A stretch of 64,000 nucleotides of DNA from Panicum virgatum. Taxonomy: Eukaryota; Streptophyta; Magnoliopsida; Poales; Poaceae. Both the position numbers and the translations under genes were made by a program. Positions 1-11,379 of the stretch are shown here, piece after piece; position 1 is the stretch's first letter, and the number at the start of each line of letters is the position of its first letter. The stretch lies in the NCBI RefSeq assembly GCF_016808335.1, contig NC_053138.1, positions 13,323,900-13,387,899 of the forward strand, in the 5' to 3' direction. Under the pieces are notes generated by a model. That model ran no database searches. It had not been told where the DNA came from and was given only the letters and a program-made list of their open reading frames with translations.

Positions 1-1208
1 GGCGAGTGCACACTTGTGCATATTGTAAGCTTCCGACAGCTGAAGTATAAGGCACTGCCTTCATTTGCTCGAGCTCATGCTGATTCTTGGGACACTGATG
101 TTTCCCGAAATTGTCACCCTTAACTATTGGAGCAGGTGCGGGCTTGCTCGCATGCATACCGTATTTCTTTAATATTTTTTCTAAGTATGCTTTCTGCGAC
201 AATCCTAATACCCTTTTCTTCTATCTCGGTGAATCTCAATTCCTAAAATGAACGAAACTTCACCAAGATCCTTCATATCAAAATTCGAGGACAAAAATTT
301 CTTTGTCTCTAGTAGTAGATTAACATCACTGCTAGCTAGTAGGATGTCATTCACATACAGGATAAGAAAAATAAATCTCCCATTCTTAAATTTTGTATAG
401 ATGCAATTGTCCTCTTCATTTTCTTTAAATCCAAACTTTCTTATTTTTCATCAAATTTTAAGTACCACTGCCTTGAGGCTTGCTTCAAGCCATAAATTAA
501 TTTCTTTAGGTGGCATCCTAAATTTGTTTGGCCTTCCACAACAAAATCTTTCGGTTATGCCATGTAGACGTCTTCATATAGATTCCCATTTAGGAATGCC
601 GTCTTCACATCCATCTGATGTAATTCTTAGTCATAATGAGACACTAAGGCTATTATTATTCTGAAAAAATCTTTACATGAGACCGGAGAAAAGATCTCAT
701 TGTAATATATTCCATCTCTCTGTGTGAAGCCATTTGCCACGAGTCGCACCTTATATCTTTCTATATTCCCTTTGGAGTCACACTTCATTTTGTAGACCCA
801 CTTGCAGCCTACTGTTTTGGCTTCTTTAGAAATTTCTTCTAAGTTTCAAACTTTATTAGTACTCATTGATTTCATTTCATCTTCCATGGCTGCAAACCAC
901 TTGGATGAATTTGCGCTTTTCATGGCTTCTTCAAATGAGGTGGGATCACCCTCAATTTGTATTTCTTCGCTATTATAGACTTCATAATCGTCAGAAATAG
1001 CAGATCTTCTAGTTCTTTGTGGCCTTTGTGGGGCCACTGCAACTGGTATTTCTGGTACAGGAGACTGCTGTTGCTCCCCCTTATCCGAGGCAACGGGTTC
1101 TGGTTGAGCATGAGGAATGGAATCCTCATTCTCATTTGCTGCCACGTTAGGAGAACTAACAACAGACGTTGGCACTGCAGTGCTCTTTTCTGCTGGTGCC
1201 ACAGCCAT
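1..1208 (-). pseudogene. copia reverse transcriptase, 5' part, broken and truncated by window edge
   Basis: A Pro/Ser/Glu-rich linker (1208 to about 950) leads to the conserved reverse transcriptase start (TSFEEAMKSANSSKWFAAME, then VGCKWVYKMK near 820-780). The last bases of the window still encode the domain end (YTSAVGSLQYAQVCTR at 1-60), which is diagnostic of copia. Frame changes lie between these islands. RNase H must follow outside the window. Confidence 0.9.
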
Positions 1209-2429
1209 AGGTAAGTAGAAATAAGGTTCTTCTAGGAAGGCAGCGTGCCACAGTCATCGGAGTAGGTACGAATACGCGCTTCTCCTCAAGATCAATTTTT
1301 CTGGCTACCATGCTCCACCTGATCATCTGATCTTCTAGAAAGGCAACGTGTCTTATTTCTACGAATTTCGTATGTCTGTCTGGGCAGTAAAAATAATACC
1401 CTTTCGATTTTTCTAGATAACCAATAAAATGGTAACTGACTGTCTTGGGATCTAGTTTCCCAATATTTGGATTAAACACTTTGGCCTCAGCTGGACAGCC
1501 CCACACTCAAAAATAATTGAGCGAGGGTTCTCTTCCTGTCCACAGTTCATACGGTGTCTTCGGCACCGATTTACTTGGGACGCGATTAAGTATGTAGATA
1601 GCGATTTTTAACGCCTCCATCCACAAGTTAATAAGTAGCGTAGAGTAGCTCATCATGCTTCTTACCATATCCATAAGGGTGTGGAATACTGGGCAACTAT
1701 GTCATTTTCCTGTAGGAACCTTGCAAAAAGTACTGGAACTTGGCCATACGGGGTATGCCGACCGTAGTATTCTCCCTCACGGTCGGATATGACAACCTTA
1801 ATCTTTAAATTATGTTGATTTTTTACTTCTACTTTAAATATCTTCAATTTATCCAACGCTTCTGATCGTTCTTTTATTGGATAAATATAGCCATAATGTG
1901 AATAATCGTCTGTAAATATTATGAATGAATAATAGCCATCTACAGTAGTGACAGGGAATGGTACACAAATATCTGTGTGGATTATTTCTAAAATTCTCTC
2001 ACTTTGTTTGGCGCCTTTCTTTATGTTCTTGACGTATTTTCCTTTAATGCTATCGATACATTGTTCTAAATCTGAAAATTCTAACGGTGGAAGAATTGAT
2101 GCTTTTACTAAGCGCTCTATTCTCCCCCTCGAAATGTGGCATAAACGACAGTGCCATAATTTCGATGAGATTGCATCAATTCTTTTACATTTTTTAGTGC
2201 CATTCCCGCATGAGGAGGAATTCTCATTCTTAGAACTTACAACATTAACATTCTCAGATAATGAAAGTAAGTGCAACTTGTCTTGTCGGAAGGCAAGACC
2301 AACACATTTTTTATTAAAGTATATCTCACACTTGCCATCTCTAAAATAACAAGTAATCAAATCATCATCCAACTTAGACACACTAATTAAGTTTCTTTGC
2401 AACGAAGGTACAAAAAGAACATCTTTCAA
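1156..2429 (-). pseudogene. copia integrase, broken
   Basis: The block at 2429-1662 carries the pre-integrase zinc-binding pattern (LWHCRLCHISRGRIERLV) followed by the integrase core (IHTDICVPFPV, FIIFTDDYSHYGYIYPIK), with the first catalytic Asp context visible. The C-terminal part continues at 1506-1156, with the copia-typical stretch KVFNPNIGKLDPKTVSYHFI. The two parts are in different frames and separated by stops. It would have inserted cDNA into the genome. Confidence 0.9.
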
Positions 2430-2450
2430 ATGAAGTACAAAGTCATTATG

Positions 2451-3553
2451 TCATTCTAAATGAAATTCTGTGATGGCTTCAACTTCAGCTTCTTCTCCGT
2501 TCGCCACTTTAATTCTTCTTCCTCCTCTTGGCAGGATCCGGCTCATACTTGTCCCCTGTAATGAATTAGCAACATGAGTAGTTGCTCCAGAATCAATCCA
2601 CCAAGTGGATTTTTTATAATTCAAAAACAGGAATTCATCTACAAAAGTAATGGTGTCCTCACTGTTTCTTAATAGTTCCATCAGAAATTTTGAGCATTCC
2701 CTCTTGTAGTGCTCTTTTTTCTTGCATTTGAGGCACTGATCATTAGCAATTGGGAATGTTGACCAATCAAGTTCGCGTGGAGGTGGTTTGGAAGGAGCAC
2801 TTTCATGCTGATTCTTGCTTGGCGGGAAGGGCTTCTTGTAGTTCTGGTAATTCTTTTGGGGGTTCTTTTTCTTCTGGTGCTGGACTTGGAAGACAAGTTC
2901 ACCACCATCATTGGTGTTTTCCAGCCTTCCTTCTTCCTGAACGCACATGGCAATCAGCTTCTCAATGTCCCAGTTTTCTGGAAAGGTGTTGTAATTGACG
3001 TGAAAAGTCGCAAACTCCTTTGGGAGGGACTTGAAGACAAGCTGGACAAGGAACGGTTCTGGCTAAGGCATGTCCATTATCTGTAGCTTGTTAGCCATGT
3101 GGATCATCTCTAGGATATAATCTCAGATTCCACCACCAATGTATTTCTTTGTAATTAGCTGCTCTACAAGAGTAGTAGCATAAGCCTTGAAAGAGCCAGT
3201 GAACTGACTCTTTATTTTCTGGAGGTATTCTGCAGCGGTGGGGCAATCAGTGATTGCCATTCTGATGGGTCCGAGATAGAACCTTTAATGATCATTAAGC
3301 ACTTGCGATTTGAATCCGCCCCCGGTGCCATCTCAATGTCATATAGGGTTTTTTCTTCATCATATTTCTTCTGACGAGCAGCAAATACAGCGTCAGTTTC
3401 ATTCGGAGCCCTCACGGGCTTTTCTGGTTCTTGTGGCTGAGGCGTATTGGTGGTCAAATCTGTGTTGGCCATCGCCAGAGCGATTTCTACCTTGTGGTAC
3501 CACTTCCCATAGTTCCTGCCATCTAATTCTGGGATGACATTCAAAAGGTTCAT
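2451..3553 (-). pseudogene. copia gag with zinc knuckle, broken
   Basis: Gag starts at 3553 (protein start MNLLNVIPELDGRNYGKWY), typical of copia gag. The frame is lost around 3210 and resumes near 2948. The second part carries the zinc knuckle CLKCKKKEHYKREC (pattern CX2CX4HX4C with decayed spacing residues), the RNA-binding motif of the capsid protein. After it comes the protease-like stretch WWIDSGATTHVA, whose DSG matches the aspartic active site of copia protease. In-frame stops and shifts between the parts make it non-functional. Confidence 0.88.
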
Positions 3554-4684
3554 AGCATTCGAGCCTGAAATTTAGATTCAAAAATTTGTGAGGACAACAA
3601 TAATATGCATGCATCAATTTAACTTTAGTCAAAATTAAAGCATGCAATATTCTGTACATTAAATCTAAATCACCGGTGGGCAAAAAAAGATATAATGTAT
3701 ATAAAATTCTGAACAAAATCATAATATTGCAATATTAACTTTGGTCAGAAATTACAATATCATAATATACTGAAAATTCTGAAAAATGAAATTCTATATG
3801 CCTCTATATTAATTATCTCGTTGGTTCAAATTAACATAGAGACAAAACATTTTTTTTACAACGGAAACATGTAAAATTCTTAAAATTTCAGAAGCATAAT
3901 TTTATAACATTTCGCTCTAAAAATAACACACGTTGGTGCAATTATTTGTAGAGATCAAATTCTAGTCAAATTCATTCAAAACATAATCAAAATGCTTCTG
4001 AAAATAAAAGAAAAAAAACTTTTCTGGATCTGTTCATGCGGCCCGTGGCCACTTTGGCCCACGGTCGCCCCCCCGGGTGCCTGGGCCCTCGCCCCAACAA
4101 CGGATGGCCGGGCCGCCGAAACGGCCTAGCGCATCGCCCCACCTGGGCCAAAACTGGCCCGTGCCGCCACGAAGGGGATCCTGGCCGTCGGATCTCCATC
4201 CGACGGACCTCCGGCCGTTTTGGAGGAACAAAACGCCGGCGAACGGCTCGGCCCGAACCCTAGCGCCATTTCTTCCTTACCCCCTTCTTCTCTCACGTGG
4301 AGACGGCTGCGCCGGTGGTGGCCGGCGCTGCCGCGGCTGCCTCGCCGGCGGCGCGCTCGCCCGAGGGTGAGCGCACGTCCGTCAAGGTGGCCGCGGGCGG
4401 CGCCTGGTTCTTGCTTCTTGCGGCCGGAGCCCCGCACGCAGGTGCACGAGCGGCGGCGGCCAGGTTCTGCTCCGCACGCCGGTGAACGGCGGTGGCTGAG
4501 GAAGGTGGAAGGTACGCCCCCCCTTTCTCGGGTTCTTGCTTCGATTCGATTCGGGTTCTAGGGTTAGGGTTTCTGATTTGGGGATTTCTTGTCGATCTGC
4601 GATCAATTCGAGTTCTTTCTTTGATTCTCATCTCCTTCTGCATTTCTGAGTACCCATGGACCCGATCTAGACTCTAGATCAGAG
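3554..4684 (-). other. Untranslated leader of the copia element with a GC-rich block
   Basis: The leader between primer binding site and gag has two parts. Bases about 4034-4660 are very GC-rich, with many overlapping open frames that I do not believe are coding. Bases about 3554-4020 are strongly AT-rich. The switch near 4020-4035 is abrupt. No known domain appears in any frame. Confidence 0.6.
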
Positions 4685-4694
4685 TCTGATACCA
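4685..4694 (-). other. Primer binding site (initiator tRNA-Met type)
   Basis: TGGTATCAGA on the minus strand, one base inside the LTR edge. This is the classic plant copia sequence complementary to the 3' end of initiator tRNA-Met and fixes the element's orientation. Confidence 0.88.
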
Positions 4695-4695
4695 T

Positions 4696-5268
4696 TGTTA
4701 GGTTCTGAATCACAAGGGTTCTTCACTGGATCGATGTCTAGGCATAGATCGAGCACTTGGGTACAAGTTCTGAGTACAATGTCAAGGTTGTTCATCCTAG
4801 ATCTAGTACAAGAGAGAGAGGGAGCAGAGTGTAGCAGACCGTCGGTCAGTGGCGGGGCAGACGAGCTGGTGCCTGCGGGCACCATGGCGTCGATGAAGCC
4901 GAGGATGGAGGCAAGGAAGTCGGAGTCGGCGAGCCGCGGATCCGGCGGTGGCGGTGGACGGTGTAGATCCCGGCGCCCTTCAGGCCTCCACCGGCACTGA
5001 CCGACGACGGGGTTGGCGGAGGAGGACGTCGTAGTGGCGGCAGCGGAGCTTCCCTTCGGCCTCGCGCTAACCCTAGATCGGTAGGGACTGTTGGAGTGAG
5101 TTGTGGCGGCGGCGAATGTTGGTTACCGTGCCCCGGGCCCTCTCCCTCTTCTTTATAGCGCGGGCAATAGGGGCCCACCAGTCAGAACGGGCTGGGCGCC
5201 CCCGATCAGGGCGCGGTCAAAGGGTCCGACTCGATCTTTGGATCAAGTCGTGGAGATCAACCCCAACA
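4696..5268 (-). repeat. 5' LTR of the copia element
   Basis: On the plus strand the block starts TGTTAGG and ends CCCCAACA, giving the expected TG...CA ends with a short imperfect inverted repeat. The left edge abuts the primer binding site. The right flank begins ATTTTG. The length of 573 bp is ordinary for plant copia LTRs. Only this LTR is in the window, so age cannot be estimated from LTR divergence. Confidence 0.88.
5151..5157 (-). promoter_or_regulatory. Probable TATA box of the LTR promoter
   Basis: TATAAAG reads on the minus strand inside the 5' LTR, upstream of the primer binding site in the element's direction. That is where copia LTRs carry their promoter. Its activity is inferred. 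Confidence 0.5.
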
Positions 5269-6171
5269 ATTTTGTCTCTCACTGTATTTTTCTATTCCCT
5301 CAGTCCAGCTCGTCACTCGGCCCCTGTCCGTAGACGACGTGTGCATGAGCAGCTCGAGCCTTTTCTTCTGGTTATTTCCAGCCCATTAGTGAATACGGCC
5401 CAACAGCATATATGCGCTTCTTTTGGTCTGTAATTTGTTTCGATGGGTGCTCGAGCTTTACCGGTTGACCCTAGGTCCGCTCATGGTAGGCACACATCAC
5501 AGAATTTTTCTAGTTGTCATTAAAAAACGTGAAAGAGTAGCATAACTGTAAAATGGTATTACTGTTCATCACTTGAGTGTTTTTTTCCTGTCATCAGTTG
5601 TTAGCTTTTGGGCCGTTTTATCCGAGCCATAAGCATGGTTTGATGGATTCCTCTAGCGGTCAGTCGTGAAGGTCGACCCCACACACGATCGAGTCTGCAT
5701 GCAGCACCGCCGGGGCATGCGATTTTGGTGGCAAGTTCCAAGGAGATCAGCACCTACCTGACCGACGCAACAACGTAGACCCATTTTACTAAACATTCAA
5801 CAGCGAAATTGCTAGCGAGTTTCACAACCTTTGCCTCCCAGTTGTTATGTCTGTGTCGATTGTGTTTTTACAGAGGCCTCACTTGGAATTTTATGTGGTG
5901 TTGTCCGGCGCTATTCTAATTGTTGCCATATATATTTTCAATCGATTTTGTATGTTCTTGTTGCTTGGAAAATCGATTGATTATCTTTGTGTTGTCACCG
6001 AATTTTCATATCATATTCTTGCTATGTGGCATTTTTCTATTGGTTAAAAATTTGAGTGATACAGAAACGAAATTTACTTGATTGTTACCTAGTCACTCCC
6101 AATCCGAAAAGGGAAGAAAGAAAATGTTGGTGTCAATGAACAGGCATTGTACAATACTATTAGTTTTATCA
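5269..6171. other. Intergenic, no supported feature
   Basis: Mixed-composition DNA between the copia LTR and the first MITE. I see no homologous frame, RNA gene or repeat with defined ends. Confidence 0.5.
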
Positions 6172-6179
6172 ACTATAAT

Positions 6180-6321
6180 TAGGGGTGGTAATGGGCCATG
6201 GCTCTAGTGGCCTCTTCACAGTCCAACAAGGTCCTTAAATTTTTTAGTTCAAAATTGTATATGATTAGAGACCGGCCCTTAGATTTTTTAGTTCAAAATG
6301 TTGGACCTTTTACGACCCCTA
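6180..6321. mobile_element. hAT-type MITE, 142 bp
   Basis: Ends are TAGGGGTGGTAATGG on the left and, read inward on the other strand, TAGGGGTCGTAAAAGG on the right. The 8-bp direct repeat ACTATAAT flanks it at 6172-6179 and 6322-6329. An 8-bp TSD plus TAGGG-type ends is the hAT signature. The element is far too short to code for a transposase. Confidence 0.8.
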
Positions 6322-6539
6322 ACTATAATCCAAATATGCTTGGTTCTACCGAAGTTTCTTGGAGGTTTGGATATGCGCAACATTTTTTTATATCACAACA
6401 AATGAGAAAGAAGCACTTCTGTATGAAACCTCCACCATTTAACAATGGCTACGATTTATGGGTGCAAAGTTACACAAACTAGAGTGACCATGCTGTGATG
6501 GGATACGGTGTGAGTGACTAGTGTTCATTGAACCAGTGA

Positions 6540-6700
6540 GCCAGGAATCCAGGACCGTGAGGGGTCGGGTAAAGACCGGGCAAAGCATTTACCCGCCCGA
6601 CATTATACCCGAGTTTTCTAGTGTTACCTATACCCGCAAAACGTGTCATGTAAAAATTCTGCCCGTACCATACCCGTACCCTTGGGGTATTCTATAGACA
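6540..6700. repeat. Relict with CCCG/CGGGT subterminal motifs
   Basis: A cluster of CGGGTAAA, ACCCGCCCG, ATACCCGAG and ATACCCGTACC words resembles the subterminal repeats of the two larger hAT-like elements at 16731 and 24250. No intact termini or TSD are visible, so this is probably an end fragment. Confidence 0.4.
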
Positions 6701-7849
6701 GAACAATTTTCATATCAACAAAATCATAAAAATGAGCAGAGCATGAATGTTGAGCCCATACGCTATCTAATAAGAGACAATCAATGACACAAGTAACAAA
6801 ATTAGCAGAGTTTGGTTCTTGCGCAACAGAAACATATGCACAAATGTGTAAACCAGCATCTTCAATTCTCCACTCGCAAATTCACCCAATCGAGGACAAA
6901 CTAGATTAGGGGAACTAAGAAAATGAAGCAACAAGAAGTGAATAATCTGAACAACAGGACCCTGTATGACTAGATCGGAAGAGGAAGCAAGAAATCAATC
7001 CACAAGAGGACAAGATCGATCGAGAAACCAAAATAGATCTTGTTCCGTTACACATGATTTATAAATAAATAACCGAACATGGCCTAAACCGGATAAGATC
7101 CAGTTGGAATCAGAACTGGGATAAACCTGATGCATGCGCACGCGTATGCGTTGCGTCCCTTGTCTGTGCTTTGGCTGTCCGACTGTCTCCCACCGGACCG
7201 GGAGGGAGAGGGACGGGGGGCACAAAATCAACGCTGATGCCATCGCTTCGGTGTGTCCCCCCATTCAATCTCTTTTAGTTTGAATTATTACGTAGGGCAT
7301 CTTGGTCGCCTTTGCTACTTTGCCCCTCTTTCAAATATTCAACCACCTCCAAAGACGCCAAGCTCCCACAGTGCCACTCTTTTGCCTGAACCTTGCGTGC
7401 GTTGCCTACGATTTTCACGTGGGCTCGTCACCTTCGCCGTCGATTGACTTGCGTCGTTGGCTCGGACCTTGTGCGGTTGTGCCTTTGGTCGTACCCACCA
7501 AAACCTGCTGGAGCCGGGAGTTGTTGAGGCGGCGGCGATCAAAGCTGAAAGCCGGCGATCGCGGGCCGTCCCCACCCGCGGTCACCCGCTCGCGAATCCA
7601 ACGCCCCGGCAGGGCGCGGCCGCGTCAAACTCGAACCCCCCTCGCGATCCGAGCCACCCCACCGACCCAGCAGCCCGTCCACCCAACACCACCACCACAG
7701 CGCGCGGGACGGGACGGGCCGGGACCCACATGCCCGCCCCGCTTTCCGCCGGGCCCACCGCCCAGCGGCACGCGCGGTCCACGGTTATTCTTCCCAAAGC
7801 CGCCTGCAGTGCCGACTGCCGACGGCTTGGCCTCTCCCGCTCCGCTTCA
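6701..7849. other. Intergenic and upstream region of the CaaX-protein gene
   Basis: AT-rich to about 7450, then strongly GC-rich (7480-7850). Long GC-driven open frames here have no recognisable domain, and I read the GC-rich part as promoter or CpG-rich 5' flank of the next gene. Confidence 0.45.
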
Positions 7850-9203
7850 TCAACAGTCTAGTCCACTCTTCTCTCCGCGCCTCTTTTCCCGCACACCCCT
7901 CCAACTTTCTCTTATTTTTATCTGTTTGTTTATTTCTCGCTTTTCCCTTTCTTCTCCTCCTCTCTCCTCTTCCGCCACCTCCATTCCGTCCCTGAATCCC
8001 TGATCCCTCCAGGAGCGAGCTCGGCTCGGTCTTCCTGGTTCCCTTCTCGAGGCGAGGCGGCTGCTTCCCGCAGTCTCCGGCTTGTCTGCCAGCCGCATTC
8101 GTCGGATCCTCTCCGCCGTCCGCGCAAGCAACACCTCCAGACCTCATTCCACACTGGTACAAGCCAGCCAAAGCCACCCTGGATCGGAGGAAGGAGCTCT
8201 TCCTCCCCTCGCCTGCCGTGGGCAGCAGATCCGCACGGGCCTCTGTCCGGGCTCATTCCTTCGTCGTCGTCTCGGTAAGGAAACCATCCCTTGCTTGCTT
8301 CCATCAGGAGTTTGTTCCAGTTTTGACTTGTCTCTGCAGAATAGGGACGTTTCGTTTGCTTGCGATGAGCCATCAAATCCGAACCTCCCGTTGTTTGCAT
8401 AAGACAGTCCATCCAGTTTGCTGGGGACTCTTGTGCTGTATGCAAGATTTCTAGTAGCCATTACTTTATTTTTCGCAAAAATCCTTCATGTCGTAAGTCC
8501 ACTCCTGCAGCCTCATTGTAGATCTGTGCAAAATGCCTCCTCTTCTCCCCGCAAATTTCGAGGAGACAATAGGATCTTGCTTGTTGCATGGCCGTGTAAT
8601 TTGGATTAGGAATCTAAATGCTACTGGTAGCTACTGTTTTAATAGGATATACCTCCTAGTTTGAATGATGGTTCTGGACTTTCAGTCTTGCAGCATCACG
8701 AGACAATCAAGATACTAGTGCTATGGTTAGTGACTGTATCATTTATTCGTTGTGTTTGGTGACAGTGTAAATGGTTCACATAGTCAGTGGGCTCTAGGTC
8801 CAAGCATATTTTGTTGGGGGAAGACCATTAACAACTGCAAATGGCAACCAATAATCATGCTTCTTACGAAACAGTATGTTGGTTGGCACTTTATCTTAAA
8901 ATTCTCTCAACAAATGTCCTGGCCCTTTATTGTGTACCTGTGCTGAAACTAGATCACTACCATGCCAATGAAGATTTTACCCGCTGCACATTGCTTTGCT
9001 GATCCTGTGATCATTGAATCTAAAGCATGTTTTATTGATACTGCAGCATGCTTCTTGAGAACCTTTTTGTGTGATGTCAAAGTAGCAGTTGAAGATAATC
9101 TACATTGTATTCAGTTTATACCATTTTGGCCCGTTGGTGTTCTGCATCAGATTTGCAGCAATCTGAACACATTCAGTTCATGGTGGCTGGATGAGCAGCT
9201 GAA
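7850..9203 (+). other. Probable 5' leader exon and leader intron of the CaaX-protein gene
   Basis: A pyrimidine-rich leader ends at a good splice donor (TCTCG|GTAAGG at 8275/8276). A plausible acceptor (TTTGCAG near 9153) lies just before the start codon at 9204. The coding frame has no earlier in-frame ATG after that acceptor. Exact leader ends are inferred. Confidence 0.45.
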
Positions 9204-10332
9204 ATGCTACTGGCCGTGGAGGGAGGAGGGTTTTTCTCATCATCAGCGTCAGGATATAGTCATGGCCTTGCCCTCTTGCTGCTTGGACGAAAAAGTGAAG
9301 AGAAGCACGACAAGGGATCTCCATGCAGTCATTACCGACTAGTAGGTCAAGAAGCTGAGCATGAATGCCCAGTGCCTTCAGGGAAAAATGATGTTCCTGG
9401 TAAATGTGCTTCCTTTATCTGCTTTGGCTGCACGCCTGCTAAGCTTGTGGGGGCATCTCCTCCAAAATTGGGTTCAAGTAACATCCCTGGGAGTTCATCA
9501 GAACCACCATCCAGCTCAGCAACTGGGACTGCAACAACTAATGGTTCCATGAATGGAAGTGGGAGAAAAGGTTGTCTTAAGAACAACCTGAGAAGGGATT
9601 CTTCAGAGCGTTCAACATTAAGTTGTAGTGAGGAGCCGCGCGAGTCACTGGAGGAGGTGCAAACCTTGAGATCTGGTAAGGAGCGGAGAAAAGTTCAGTG
9701 GACTGACACATGTGGGAAAGAACTTTTCGAGATAAGAGAATTCGAAGTCAGGTAATGTTTTGTCATTGCTTCTAGAATGTGAACTGTTCCTTGCCTCTGT
9801 CACCTTAGTTGCTTGCGTCATCAATTTCATGTTGATCATAGTATGTACTAGTAACCTTTCCTTGATGTTTGGCAGTCACCAAAATATGCCTGGTCTAGCT
9901 CATCAAAGCAAGCTCGGGTACAATATAGAGTACCACAGCTTTCATCTATAGGTTTTTCTTGGCTGAACTATCTGTTTCTTACCCGCATGTGTAATTGAAT
10001 GGCACTCTTAGTCTTTTTCCTATGAGACTAAAAATATTTGGTTGCTGTAATTGACACAAATGATCTTTTTCTGCCATCCTTGTTCAAAATCTCTCATTCT
10101 TTTAGATACTGAATTTACTGTACAAGCAAACAATGGTGTTGCTTTTCTCATATTTCCAAGTAGGAGCTCTCTGGACATGTCCTATTTATTCTGCTTTCCT
10201 TGTTGGCATTATTTTTTAGGTGTTACTGTCTGATTATTGATGATTGATTTATGTTTAAATAGCGATGATGGCCTGTCTGAAGATGATCTAGAAAATGAGG
10301 GTTTCAGGAAATGCGAGTGTGTGATTCAGTAA
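9204..10332 (+). CDS. Conserved small plant protein with C-terminal CaaX box
   Basis: Two coding exons, 9204-9751 and 10263-10332, give about 205 residues. The junction is clean: GTC AG|gtaatg and ag|C GAT keep the frame. The N-terminus MLLAVEGGGFFSSSASGYSH matches my memory of an uncharacterised, widely conserved land-plant family. A second conserved block near residues 160-182 reads RRKVQWTDTCGKELFEIREF. The middle (about 75-150) is Ser/Pro/Gly-rich and looks disordered. The last residues CVIQ form a CaaX motif, suggesting prenylation (Gln favours farnesyl transfer) and membrane attachment; this is inferred. Biochemical role unknown. A partial inverted genomic copy lies at 23897-25395. Confidence 0.85.
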
Positions 10333-11375
10333 TCTTGGCGTCTGCAAAGTGGCTTGGCCAAGACAGCGCAGTGGCCCACGGGATGTTGAAGCTCTGGTTG
10401 GTCTGATCACGACAAGATGCACAGCTGCTGGCTTTGTGGCAATCAAGCCAAACTGATACTCAAGGAATAATTTGGGGACATACTATTATTTTGTATTACT
10501 TTGGTTCTCATGTTGAGTTAGTGCACATAATGTCTAGGGCTACAATTTTGCCGTCGCTGATTACTTTTCATCTTTGAGTTATCATGTCCAATATATTCCC
10601 TCTGTTCTTTTCTTGTGTGTCCTGCTGCGCTATCTTGTTTTGTACAATATGTAACTTCTCGTTCATTCAGTAGTGGCTGAGGGTGTTGTATTGGTATCTT
10701 GCTACCGTTCTGTTTTTCTGTTGATACATGATTATGCCTGGGCATGAGATGAACAGGTGCTATAGCTGATCTGCAAAGGTCATTTCACACCTGTCATTTG
10801 TGAAAGCAGTGATTGAATAGTGCGCATGTAGACACACAACACAGTTCATTTCACACCTAGTAGCTGTCAGTGGGATTCCCATGCCCACAAAAATCTAGCA
10901 GATTCACATACATGCTGGCCTCTGCGTCCACCCCTGCCCAGGTACCATTCTGTGGTTCGAGAAGATGCCTCTCTAGAACGTTGTCACGTCGCGCAGAACA
11001 CTGATGACCCTGCGCGGGAGGTGCGGTGTGCATCGATGGTCGATGGATATCGTTAGAGTATACGATTAAGCGTGTCTAAATATATAATAATTTAATTTAC
11101 CACCGATTATTGTGGTCTCGTGTTGTTAACCTGTCTACATGCTCTCTCCAAGCCACATGTAGTACTTGCTGCAGCTGCTGCCAGACCAGACCTGCCGATA
11201 ATGGAAGCTGGCGGCAGCCGGCAACAGAGACACCCCACTACTACTCGTGCCGTTTCCTGAGAGGTTGGAAGTTGGAACGCGATCGAGGAAAAGGGAAGCG
11301 AAACCACGTGCACGCCTCCTCCGCCTCCGCCTCCGCTGCCGCCGCCCTCATCGCCTCGAAGGGTCGGGTCTCGCT
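10333..11375. other. 3' flank and intergenic, no gene recognised
   Basis: Holds the 3' UTR of the CaaX gene (no clear poly(A) signal chosen) and then unassigned DNA. A GC-rich patch at 11150-11370 gives only short frames without known domains. Confidence 0.5.
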
Positions 11376-11379
11376 AATT

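Larger units (their letters stand above)
1..5268 (-). mobile_element. Ty1/copia LTR retrotransposon, decayed, left part outside window
   Basis: An LTR retrotransposon read on the minus strand. From right to left it has a 573-bp 5' LTR, an initiator-tRNA-Met-type primer binding site, a long leader, gag with a zinc knuckle, integrase and reverse transcriptase. The order integrase before reverse transcriptase is the hallmark of Ty1/copia. Reverse transcriptase runs off base 1, so RNase H and the 3' LTR lie outside the window and the TSD cannot be tested. Every coding block has stops or frame changes, so the copy cannot supply its own proteins. It sits in an intergenic stretch and is not nested in a recognisable gene. 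Confidence 0.93.

Noticed and set aside
7302..8003. 233-residue plus-strand frame upstream of the CaaX gene
   Set aside because: Low-complexity Pro/Arg-rich product of GC-rich promoter or leader DNA, with no domain and competing frames on the other strand.
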